DNA from: a virus
Length of the DNA stretch: 20,590 bases
IMG/VR virus record: IMGVR_UViG_3300046519_000254
Span: 1-20,590 of that record
Strand: one strand, 5' to 3'
The notes below the pieces were generated by a model. It saw only the letters and a program-made list of their open reading frames with translations, had not been told where the DNA came from and ran no database searches. Of the stretch, positions 1 to 6,811 are shown one piece after another. A program made the translations under genes and the position numbers. Numbering within the stretch: the first letter of the stretch is position 1; every line of letters starts with the position of its first letter.

Positions 1-758
1 ATTTATTTGGTGCCGGCAAGATCTTTGCTACACCGATTCAAGACGTTTATGGACAGCCGATTAGTAATCCCACACCTGTAGAAGTAGGGGTATTACAGTC
101 GGTCGGAGTCGATATCAGTTTCGATTTAAAAGAACTCTTTGGCCGTGGACAGTTTGCCGTAGATGCTGCACGTGGTAAGGGTTCAATTAAAGGTAAAGCA
201 TCGTTCGGACGCATTAATGGAACGTTGTTGAATTCTATTTTCTTTGGCGGTGTTGTTGCTGAAGGTGGAATAGAGACAGTATCTCAAACCATTAATGGTG
301 AAACCATTCAAACAGGCGGCTTGGTTACACCTGTAGTTCCTAATGCCGGCACTTTTGTTAAGGATTTAGGTGTTACAGATGGGAAGGCTATTCCACTTAA
401 GCGAGTAGCTTCAGCACCAACGACAGGGCAATACAGCGTGGATAACGCAACAGGTGCATATACATTTGCTACCGCCGATGTAGGGAAGATAGTTTTTATT
501 AGCTTCCGATATTCCGCAACGGTCGCAGGCGGTAAGTCAATTACCGTATCAAACTTAGATATGGGCTATACCCCTGAATTTTCCTTAGATCTTCAGCGTG
601 ATTACAAGGGTAAGTTTATGCACATGAACTTTTACCGTTGTACCAGTAATAAGCTTGGATTTAGTTCAAAACAGGATGATTACGACATTCCTGAGTTTGA
701 ATTCCAGCCTATGGCTGATGACCTTAACCGTGTTTTCAAAATCGATTTATCGGAGTAA
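1..758 (+). CDS. Phage major tail tube protein (5' end cut by window edge)
   Basis: The frame is open from base 3 to the stop at 756-758, giving 251 visible residues; the true start is left of the window, and an internal TTG at 225 should not be taken as the start. Product is inferred from position directly before the tail-assembly chaperone pair and from a soluble, beta-rich, glycine/threonine-rich sequence without membrane segments or cysteine clusters. The C-terminal part (motifs such as YTPEFSLDLQRDY and YDIPEFEFQPMADD) has the alternating pattern of tail tube beta strands. Tail tube proteins polymerise as rings around the tape measure to form the DNA channel. An alternative is another minor structural tail protein, but the location favours the tube. 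Confidence 0.7.
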   Translation, partial: LFGAGKIFATPIQDVYGQPISNPTPVEVGVLQSVGVDISFDLKELFGRGQFAVDAARGKGSIKGKASFGRINGTLLNSIFFGGVVAEGGIETVSQTINGETIQTGGLVTPVVPNAGTFVKDLGVTDGKAIPLKRVASAPTTGQYSVDNATGAYTFATADVGKIVFISFRYSATVAGGKSITVSNLDMGYTPEFSLDLQRDYKGKFMHMNFYRCTSNKLGFSSKQDDYDIPEFEFQPMADDLNRVFKIDLSE

Positions 759-764
759 TACCAA

Positions 765-1088
765 ATGCAATTTAAACAAGTTGATAATCCACGTGGAAAT
801 AGTAAAGAAATTGCTGGTCAAAATTGGATTTTTGCTCCGGCACCATTAGGTACTCTTGAGCGATTTGAGGAACATTTAAAATCAAATGATGTTCCTGTCT
901 CAGTGATTATTGACATGGCTCATATTTGCCTTAAGCGCAATTACCCAGATATTACCCGTGATTATGTCGCTGACGAACTTGTAGATATGGCGAACATGGA
1001 AGAAGTTTTATCATTAGTAACTAAAACATCAGGTTTAGAGCACTCGGGCAAAGCTGATCATTCGAAAGGTGAAGACTCGGGGGAATAA
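765..1088 (+). CDS. Tail assembly chaperone, gpG-like
   Basis: A 107-residue acidic protein that starts 6 bases after the tail tube stop, with GGAG at 751-754 as ribosome binding site. It sits exactly where siphophages encode the G component of the G/GT tail-assembly chaperones, which coat the tape measure before tube polymerisation and are not part of the virion. Its middle is helical (FEEHLKSNDVPVSVIID, then LVDMANMEEVLSLV) and its C-terminal tail is polar and charged, as in other G proteins. The last codons run through five G bases just before the TAA, which points to a programmed frameshift into the next frame. The assignment rests on position and gene architecture rather than a recognised domain. 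Confidence 0.65.
   Translation: MQFKQVDNPRGNSKEIAGQNWIFAPAPLGTLERFEEHLKSNDVPVSVIIDMAHICLKRNYPDITRDYVADELVDMANMEEVLSLVTKTSGLEHSGKADHSKGEDSGE
1079..1088 (+). other. Probable -1 programmed ribosomal frameshift site (G to GT)
   Basis: Bases 1079-1083 are GGGGG, followed by AATAA, with the zero-frame TAA at 1086-1088. The -1 frame is closed by TGA at 1070-1072 and then open to 1351, so the two frames overlap only between 1073 and 1088, a region that contains the G run. Slipping at GGG would give a fusion of about 195 residues. The second tRNA would re-pair imperfectly (GAA to GGA), so the site is not a perfect X-XXY-YYZ heptamer. Confidence 0.55.
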
Positions 1089-1114
1089 AATGGGAGGAGC
1101 TATATACGCATTTA

Positions 1115-1351
1115 GTGCTAACTATGGGAAAAGATTACGAGTATGTGCGTAATGAAATGGATTTACCTAGGTTAAGGGCTTTAAATGCGTATCAGCAAAA
1201 TTACCCTCCCACAAATATTGGGGTACAACGCCTTTGCCGTATCTTGGAAGCATTCATGGGAATTGAAGAGACAGACCCAGCAATCACCATGTCAGATGAT
1301 GACGAAGACGATATGCTGGAAGTTTTGGAAAGTTTCCCACAGGGTAGTTAA
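1115..1351 (+). CDS. Tail assembly chaperone T domain, probably made as a GT frameshift fusion
   Basis: An acidic reading frame in the -1 frame relative to the preceding chaperone. If started independently the best candidate is GTG at 1115 or ATG at 1124, but the GGGAGGAG sequence at 1091-1098 is poorly spaced for either. Upstream of 1115 the frame continues without stop to 1073 and reads IKWEELYTHLVLTMGKDYEYV, an amphipathic, protein-like extension that an independent start would discard. This supports expression as the C-terminal T part of a GT fusion, which in lambda contacts the tail tube protein. The C-terminus is strongly acidic (MSDDDEDDMLEVLE). Confidence 0.6.
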   Translation: MLTMGKDYEYVRNEMDLPRLRALNAYQQNYPPTNIGVQRLCRILEAFMGIEETDPAITMSDDDEDDMLEVLESFPQGS

Positions 1352-1373
1352 GGCTGCCCTAATAAATATTAAT

Positions 1374-1402
1374 GTGACATTAAGTAACCAGTTTGTTAAA
1401 TT
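1374..1402 (+). promoter_or_regulatory. Candidate promoter for the two inserted cargo genes
   Basis: GTGACA at 1374-1379 (five of six matches to TTGACA) and TAAATT at 1397-1402 (four of six to TATAAT) are separated by 17 bases, 30 bases before the lipoprotein start. A 7-bp inverted repeat, ACCAGTT at 1387-1393 and AACTGGT at 1419-1425, overlaps the promoter and could be an operator. Not experimentally supported. Confidence 0.35.
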
Positions 1403-1431
1403 ATATGAACTTAATAATAACTGGTGTCTTA

Positions 1432-1896
1432 ATGAAAAAACTTTTAATAGTTAGTTTACTGGGTTTTGGATTATTTGGTTGTGCTACAACTTATAAAGCA
1501 CCTGTTACTTTAAATCAAAGTGCTAGTGAAAAAGTAGATGCTTCTAAGGACCAAATATTTAAAGCTGCTCAGCGTGCATTAGCAATTAATGGCGAGCAAA
1601 TTATGAGTGCTAATACAGATGCTGGTGTTATTTCAACGGCTTCACGTGATTTTAGATTAACTCCAGAATTGGCTGATTGCGGTACTACAATGGGAATTGA
1701 TTATTTAAAGGATAATCGTACCAGCACTAAAATTGCATATAACATTTTAATTTCTGATAACTCTTTGGATGTGCGTACAACATTACAAGGTGATTATAAA
1801 GTTGGTGATGTAACTCAAAATATTACGCTTACTTGTGTATCGCGTGGCATTTTAGAACAACAGATGATTCAAAAAATCAAAGCTGAAATTAAGTAA
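1432..1896 (+). CDS. Small secreted lipoprotein, probable lysogeny cargo (moron)
   Basis: ATG at 1432 begins a textbook lipoprotein signal: MKK, a hydrophobic stretch, then the lipobox L14-F15-G16-C17. The mature part of about 138 residues is soluble and contains two further cysteines (in ADCGTT and LTCVSR) that could form a disulfide in the periplasm. A longer version starting 39 bases upstream would bury the signal peptide and is rejected. The family is not recognised. It lies between the tail chaperones and the tape measure, where structural genes are expected, and is followed by a second non-structural gene and terminators, the hallmark of a moron expressed from the prophage. Possible roles include envelope modification or superinfection exclusion, but that is speculation. 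Confidence 0.75.
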   Translation: MKKLLIVSLLGFGLFGCATTYKAPVTLNQSASEKVDASKDQIFKAAQRALAINGEQIMSANTDAGVISTASRDFRLTPELADCGTTMGIDYLKDNRTSTKIAYNILISDNSLDVRTTLQGDYKVGDVTQNITLTCVSRGILEQQMIQKIKAEIK

Positions 1897-1933
1897 TCTT
1901 TAGAAAATTTAAACAGTAAAATAAAGGTCTTGT

Positions 1934-2368
1934 ATGGGTAGTTATATAGAGTCAAATTTAGCCAAGGATGAAAAAATCATTGTTAAGGCACATGTATCTT
2001 GGTGGTCACAAATTTGGTTATTAATATTCGGTGTGCTTTTGTTATTTGCAGGTGGTATTGGGCTTATATTAATAATCATTGCTATTATCAATGTTATGAC
2101 TACTGAGCTTGCAATAACAAATCGAAGAATTATTGCTAAAAGTGGTCTAATCCGCAGAAATACCATTGAATTAAAAGTAAATCGTGTAGAAAGCTTAGGA
2201 GTTGATCAAAGTATTACTGGACGTATCTTTAATTTTGGTTCTGTGGTTGTAAAAGGTACAGGAGGATCACATGCTCCTATTCCTTATATCGCAAGACCAT
2301 TGGAGTTTCGTCAACAGGTAAATCACTATCTGGATGAGCTTGACGATAATGGAAAAATAGCTCTTTAA
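1934..2368 (+). CDS. Membrane protein with bacterial PH domain (bPH2/DUF304, YdbS-like)
   Basis: A 144-residue protein. Residues about 25-55 are strongly hydrophobic and form one long or two short membrane helices (WLLIFGVLLLFAGG...LILIIIAIINVM). They are followed by a typical bPH2 core: TELAITNRRIIAKSGLIRR, an IELKVNRVESLGVDQS stretch and a GTGG turn. This arrangement is the usual membrane-anchored bacterial PH-domain protein of unknown biochemical role. It follows the lipoprotein gene by 37 bases and precedes two terminators, so the pair probably forms a small independent cargo unit inside the tail operon. Nothing indicates a structural tail role. Confidence 0.8.
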   Translation: MGSYIESNLAKDEKIIVKAHVSWWSQIWLLIFGVLLLFAGGIGLILIIIAIINVMTTELAITNRRIIAKSGLIRRNTIELKVNRVESLGVDQSITGRIFNFGSVVVKGTGGSHAPIPYIARPLEFRQQVNHYLDELDDNGKIAL

Positions 2369-2374
2369 ATTGAG

Positions 2375-2399
2375 AAAGCACCTAGCGGTGCTTTTTTTA
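2375..2399 (+). terminator. Intrinsic terminator after the cargo genes
   Basis: Perfect stem AAAGCACC (2375-2382) and GGTGCTTT (2387-2394), loop TAGC, followed by a T run. It lies just after the PH-domain gene stop. Confidence 0.85.
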
Positions 2400-2412
2400 T
2401 ATCAAGTTCTTG

Positions 2413-2440
2413 ACCGCCTTCACATTCAGGTGGTTTTTTT
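2413..2440 (+). terminator. Second, weaker intrinsic terminator before the tape measure gene
   Basis: Stem ACCGCC (2413-2418) with GGTGGT (2429-2434), one mismatch, ten-base loop, followed by seven T. It stands 14 bases after the previous terminator and 19 bases before the tape measure start, making a tandem terminator. Confidence 0.55.
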
Positions 2441-2459
2441 ATGCCTGAGGAAAACTGAA

Positions 2460-5243
2460 ATGGCGAATAATCGCGTAGAAGTTCATGTTGGTGCAAAGAC
2501 CTCTGAGCTTAAAAAAGGTATGGAGGATGCAGAAAAAATTGTTTCTGCTTCTGCGAAGCAAATTGAAAATTCTACCAAAGGGGTTAAATTTAAATTTGAC
2601 CTTTCAAGTGTTAAGCAACAGTTCGATGATGTTTCTAAGTCTATCTCAGAAGGATTTAGTAACCAAATTAGTGAAGCATTCGGCGGTTCAAAAATAGGTT
2701 CAGCATTTGATGGTATTACTTCCAAGTTAGGAGCTCTACGTGGCGGTGCACTGGTTGCGGCTGGGGCAGTTGCGGGTTTAGCTGTGGGAGGGGCAGCAGT
2801 AGCGGCTGCAGGTATGGCGACGCTAGCAATTGAAGTTGCCAATAATAATGTTGAACTCGCAAGATTTTCAGCTCTGGCGAATACTTCGATTCAAACATTT
2901 CAGGGATTATCTGGCGCAGCACAAACTTTAGGATTTTCCCAAGAAAAAGTCTCAGACATGATGAAAGACTTCAATGAAAAACTTGGAGAATTTGCATCTG
3001 TAGGTTCTGGTGGTGCAATGGACTTTTTTGAGCAAATTGCCGTTAAAACAGAAGGTGGTGCGGCAGGTGCGAAAAAGCTTGCTGAAGAAATGTCCAAGAT
3101 GGATGGCGTGGAGGCATTACAAACGTATGTTGATAAGCTGGAAGAAGCCGGAGTCAACCAGCAGCAAATGTCATTTTATTTAGAAAGTATGGGATCTGAT
3201 CTTACAGCTATGATTCCTATTTTGCAGGATGGCGGTAAGCTTTGGAAAGAATACCAGTCAGCGATGGAAGAAGCAGGGATTATTACTGGTGATCAGGCAA
3301 TTCAAAAGTCCATTGAATTGAAGGCACAAACCGAAGTACTTCAAATGCAGTACGTTGGTTTAAAAAATCAATTGGCTCAAGCTGTAATGCCCGCTTTAAG
3401 CGGTGTTATTAGCCATTTTATGAATGGCACCACAAAAGGTGGAGCTTTTACTGGTGTTATTCAGACATTAGGCTCAGTTGCTAAAGGTGTTGCAGTTGTT
3501 ATTGTAGGGCTTGGAGCTGGATTACAAAATCTTGTGCGTTTAATGTCTGGTGTGATGAGTAACCTAAGGACTATTGGAAGTACTGCCGTAAACTTTGTAA
3601 ATGCGGATGGGATCCTGGCTAAAGGTAAGGCTCTGGCTGGTGGCGTTAAGGCAATCTGGACTGAAACCAAAGATACTGTGGTTGATATTGCTGGTACCAC
3701 CAAAGCCGCAATTAATTCAGCATCTAATATCTTTAGTGGAACACCCTCATTTGATCGTTTATCTCAAGCAAAAATAGATATCCAAAATGCTCAACTTGGT
3801 AGTAGAGGTGGTAGTAAAGGGGTTACTTCTGGTATCGGACAAAATAAGGCACTCAATCCTGATGATGGTAAATCAGATAAGGCAAAGCAGGGCAAATCCG
3901 ATGCTGTGCGTCAAGCTGAGCAGGCAGCTAAAGCACTTGCTGATATTCGGTATAAATATGCATCTGAAGAAAAGAAAGTCGCTTTAGATCTGCAAAAGGC
4001 ATTAGATGAGATTGAAAAATCTAAAATGACTGCCGATGAAAAAGCCGCTGCAAAAGTCAAAGCCGAAAAGGATGCTTCAGACAAGATCATTACTATCCGT
4101 TTAAAAGAGTTTGAGGAATACAAAAAAGCTCGTGAAGAACAGATCGACAATTATCAACAGCAAGCACAGCGCCTTTATGAAATTGAGGCTGCGCGGATCC
4201 AAGCTGAATATGATGCTAAGAAAATTTCTAATGTTCGTAAGGTTCAATTAGAGAAGCAGCTCGAAGATCAATTACGTGAAATTAAGCGGCAAGGTCTGTT
4301 AGAGCGTTTGGCGCTTGAGAATGAGCAAACAGGCATTACAGGCAAGCAAGGTAATCAAAACCAAATCACAAACAATATTTCTGATTTAGAAACAGATCAG
4401 AAAGTTGCTGACACTAAGTCTATGGGCTTAATCAGTGATGCGGAAATGAAAGACTTTGAGGCTAAATTCGGCGGCTTCACTTCTCGACTTTCTAACCTTT
4501 GGGATCAAGGCATTCAATCTTTAATGAATGGCACACTGACATGGAGTAACGCAACTAAAGCGGTACTTGCTGACATGGGGGCATTTGCATTGCAATCAGC
4601 TACTAAAGAGCTGCAAGGCTGGCTCAGAATCCAAGCGATTAAGTTAGCTCGTAAACTTGGTTTTGTTGGTGCAGAAACAGCGGCTGAAGCAACTGGCCAA
4701 GCGGCTCAAACGGGTGCAACGATCGCAGGTGAAGCAACACGTACCGGTGTTACTGCTGCGGGTGGTATAGCTCGATTGGGCTTAAAAGCTGCTGAAGCAA
4801 TCAAGGGCATCATGATGTCTGCATGGGAAGCAATGGCCGGAGCATTTAAAGCCATGGTTGCCATTCCATACATTGGCCCAATTCTCGCCGTTGGCGCGGG
4901 TGCGGCCGCATTCGGTTTAGTGGCAGGCTTAGCGGGTAAGATCAAATCTGCTCGAGGCGGTTACGATATTCCATCCGGTGTGAACCCCGTAACTCAACTT
5001 CATGAAGACGAAATGGTTTTACCTTCACAGCATGCAAATACCATTCGTGAAATGGGCAAAGCCATGCGTAGTGGTGCAAGTTTTGGGGCGGCCGCAGCAG
5101 CTGACGGTGGCGGTGCTGGTCCGACTATTCATATCAGTGCCGTTGATGCAAAAAGTATTGAACGATTATTAAAGAATAATGGTCGTGCGGTCGCTAGTGG
5201 TTTGCAAAGCTATGTTCGTGGCTTTGGTAAGAATGGTAAATAA
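2460..5243 (+). CDS. Tail tape measure protein
   Basis: The ATG at 2460 (MANNRVEVHVGAKTSEL) has TGAGGA at 2446-2451 in front and gives 927 residues. An ORF extension back to 2370 would run through both terminators, so it is rejected. Order of features: N-terminal helical segment; glycine/alanine-rich hydrophobic stretch near residues 94-125; long helical part; lysine/glutamate-rich coiled coil at about 480-613; second hydrophobic alanine/glycine segment around 790-830; and the C-terminal motif GGYDIPSGVNPVTQLHEDEM common in tape measure proteins. The protein sets tail length, fills the tube and is ejected with DNA to help cross the envelope. It is the longest gene in the window. Confidence 0.93.
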   Translation: MANNRVEVHVGAKTSELKKGMEDAEKIVSASAKQIENSTKGVKFKFDLSSVKQQFDDVSKSISEGFSNQISEAFGGSKIGSAFDGITSKLGALRGGALVAAGAVAGLAVGGAAVAAAGMATLAIEVANNNVELARFSALANTSIQTFQGLSGAAQTLGFSQEKVSDMMKDFNEKLGEFASVGSGGAMDFFEQIAVKTEGGAAGAKKLAEEMSKMDGVEALQTYVDKLEEAGVNQQQMSFYLESMGSDLTAMIPILQDGGKLWKEYQSAMEEAGIITGDQAIQKSIELKAQTEVLQMQYVGLKNQLAQAVMPALSGVISHFMNGTTKGGAFTGVIQTLGSVAKGVAVVIVGLGAGLQNLVRLMSGVMSNLRTIGSTAVNFVNADGILAKGKALAGGVKAIWTETKDTVVDIAGTTKAAINSASNIFSGTPSFDRLSQAKIDIQNAQLGSRGGSKGVTSGIGQNKALNPDDGKSDKAKQGKSDAVRQAEQAAKALADIRYKYASEEKKVALDLQKALDEIEKSKMTADEKAAAKVKAEKDASDKIITIRLKEFEEYKKAREEQIDNYQQQAQRLYEIEAARIQAEYDAKKISNVRKVQLEKQLEDQLREIKRQGLLERLALENEQTGITGKQGNQNQITNNISDLETDQKVADTKSMGLISDAEMKDFEAKFGGFTSRLSNLWDQGIQSLMNGTLTWSNATKAVLADMGAFALQSATKELQGWLRIQAIKLARKLGFVGAETAAEATGQAAQTGATIAGEATRTGVTAAGGIARLGLKAAEAIKGIMMSAWEAMAGAFKAMVAIPYIGPILAVGAGAAAFGLVAGLAGKIKSARGGYDIPSGVNPVTQLHEDEMVLPSQHANTIREMGKAMRSGASFGAAAAADGGGAGPTIHISAVDAKSIERLLKNNGRAVASGLQSYVRGFGKNGK

Positions 5244-5253
5244 GGGGGTGTAA

Positions 5254-5907
5254 GTGTCTAACGTATTATTTCCAGAATTACCTGGTCTTGAGTGGGATCT
5301 TTCAAAAACCCCGATGTTTAATACCAAGATCATGACTTCAATTAGCGGCCGTGAACTCAGGGCTAGTTTTCAAGCTATGCCAAAATATGAAATTTCGCTC
5401 TCTTACGCTTTCTTACGGGAAAGTAAGGGGCGAAATGAACTTAAGCAATTGGAAGGCTTTTTCTTGGCTAGGAGGGGGGCTTTTGATTCATTCTTATTTA
5501 AGATGCCTCAAGATAATGAGTTTACTTGTAAGTATTTAAGTGATGGTTCTACAACCACTGTCCAGCTTTACAAGCAATTTTATGATACTCAAATGCCGCT
5601 TGGTAATACGCAAGCAGTATCTTCAGCCTTAGTAAATTTAAATATGTGGAATCAGACCACTACTAAGAATATGTGGAGTGCAACTACATCAAAAAATATG
5701 TGGAGTTCTACAACTGCACAAATCTCTTCGGATGGTAAGCATATTCTTTCGCAACCAATTGAAGCGGGTATTGAATATCAAGTGAATGGTGTTTTTTATT
5801 ACCGTTGCCGATTCAAAGGCGATGATCAGGAATATGTGAATTTTATGAACAACCTATGGAAAGCACAAAAAGTTGAGTTCATTGGTTCATTGGGAAATAA
5901 GATATGA
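5254..5907 (+). CDS. DUF2460 family tail protein (distal-tail region)
   Basis: A 217-residue protein starting at GTG 5254, ten bases after the tape measure stop, with AAGGGGGTG as ribosome binding site. The N-terminus (FPELPGLEWDLSKTPMFNT, then SGRELRASFQ and a LEGFFLARRGAFDSFLF segment) is typical of the DUF2460/TIGR02217 family, which follows the tape measure gene in many siphophages and gene transfer agents and belongs to the distal tail/baseplate. Residues 130-156 contain three consecutive copies of a 9-residue unit NMW(N/S)xTT(T/S/A)(K/Q), an unusual insertion. The stop overlaps the next start (ATGA), implying translational coupling. Confidence 0.85.
   Translation: MSNVLFPELPGLEWDLSKTPMFNTKIMTSISGRELRASFQAMPKYEISLSYAFLRESKGRNELKQLEGFFLARRGAFDSFLFKMPQDNEFTCKYLSDGSTTTVQLYKQFYDTQMPLGNTQAVSSALVNLNMWNQTTTKNMWSATTSKNMWSSTTAQISSDGKHILSQPIEAGIEYQVNGVFYYRCRFKGDDQEYVNFMNNLWKAQKVEFIGSLGNKI
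5641..5721 (+). repeat. Three 27-bp in-frame tandem repeats in the DUF2460 gene
   Basis: Units start at 5641, 5668 and 5695. Each begins AATATGTGGA and encodes a nine-residue unit: NMWNQTTTK, NMWSATTSK and NMWSSTTAQ. The first ten bases are identical in all three and the rest diverges, so it is an old duplication or one under selection. Confidence 0.85.
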
Positions 5908-6752
5908 GACAAGCCTCGCCAAAACTAATTGCTTTGCTGGATGCTGAACAGTTCATTATGGCTGATTTGTATACCATTACAACGATTCAAGGCATTGAGT
6001 ACCGCTATACCAGCTATGACGTCAATTTGACCGTTAGTGGTAAGGAGTTTCGTTCTGATGGACCAAATATAAGCCGTGATGGTGTCAGCCTTTCGCTAGG
6101 TATCGAAGTCGATAATCTATCCATCACAATTGAAACATCTGAGAATTCCAAATTCGGGGATATACCTGTTGTTCAGGCTTTTCATAATGGCGTTTTAGAT
6201 GGATCCCGATTTAAATTAGAACGTATATTCATGGATGAGAATACCCCGACTGATACTAGTGCGGGCACAATTGTATTGTTTGAAGGGCGGATTATTGAGC
6301 CTCAGTTTGATCGATATGTAATTAATGCAAGTGTAGTTTCAGATGTGGACAATCTCAAACTTCAAATGCCTAGAAATCTTTATCAGCCTAGCTGTTTGAA
6401 TACACTGTTTGATGGTGCTTGCGGTTTATCAAGAGATAATTTTTCTGTAACTATCTCAGTGCAAGCAGGTAGTACTGCTAATCGTATTTTGTGCAATTTA
6501 AGCCAGCCTCAAGGGTGGTTTACACAAGGTGTTGTGGAGTTCGTCAATACAGGAATCAAACGAACAGTAAGGTTACATGAGTCAGGCGCGCTGTTATTAA
6601 CATTACCGCTCCTTGAAGTGCCCACTGTAGGGCAAACAATTAAAGTTTATTCTGGGTGCGATAAACGTCTAGAAACTTGTGAGAACCGTTTTAATAACCG
6701 TGTCAGATTCCGCGGTTCACCATTCGTACCAATTCCTGAAACGTCCGTCTAA
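5904..6752 (+). CDS. DUF2163/BR0599 tail tip protein, lambda gpL-like with iron-sulfur cysteine pattern
   Basis: A 282-residue protein. The N-terminal part (about 1-160) is DUF2163-like and the C-terminal part matches the BR0599 domain ending in YSGCDKRLETCENRFNN and FRGSPFVPIP. Four cysteines stand as two pairs: C164-x8-C173 and C252-x6-C259. Proteins related to lambda gpL are known to bind an iron-sulfur cluster through four conserved cysteines at the tail tip, and this arrangement fits; a fifth cysteine, C197, lies outside the pairs. The protein should join the distal tail/hub complex beside the DUF2460 protein. The start overlaps the preceding stop. A terminator follows, separating it from the tail fibre gene. 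Confidence 0.87.
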   Translation: MRQASPKLIALLDAEQFIMADLYTITTIQGIEYRYTSYDVNLTVSGKEFRSDGPNISRDGVSLSLGIEVDNLSITIETSENSKFGDIPVVQAFHNGVLDGSRFKLERIFMDENTPTDTSAGTIVLFEGRIIEPQFDRYVINASVVSDVDNLKLQMPRNLYQPSCLNTLFDGACGLSRDNFSVTISVQAGSTANRILCNLSQPQGWFTQGVVEFVNTGIKRTVRLHESGALLLTLPLLEVPTVGQTIKVYSGCDKRLETCENRFNNRVRFRGSPFVPIPETSV

Positions 6753-6770
6753 TACATTTATATTTAATCG

Positions 6771-6800
6771 AAGCCCTGCCTAAAAACAGGGCTTTTTTTT
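6771..6800 (+). terminator. Intrinsic terminator upstream of the tail fibre gene
   Basis: Stem AAGCCCTG (6771-6778) and CAGGGCTT (6787-6794), 8-base loop, then a run of T to 6800. It lies between the gpL-like gene and the fibre gene. Confidence 0.9.
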
Positions 6801-6811
6801 GGGAAAAAATT

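Noticed and set aside
225-758. Tail tube protein beginning at TTG 225
   Set aside because: The same frame is open to the left edge and reads as continuous protein, so the gene is partial and starts outside the window.
1393-1431. Longer N-terminus for the lipoprotein
   Set aside because: It would place 13 residues before a perfect lipoprotein signal peptide; ATG at 1432 is the sensible start.
2370-2459. Tape measure start at 2370
   Set aside because: The extension runs through two terminators; ATG 2460 has a proper ribosome binding site.
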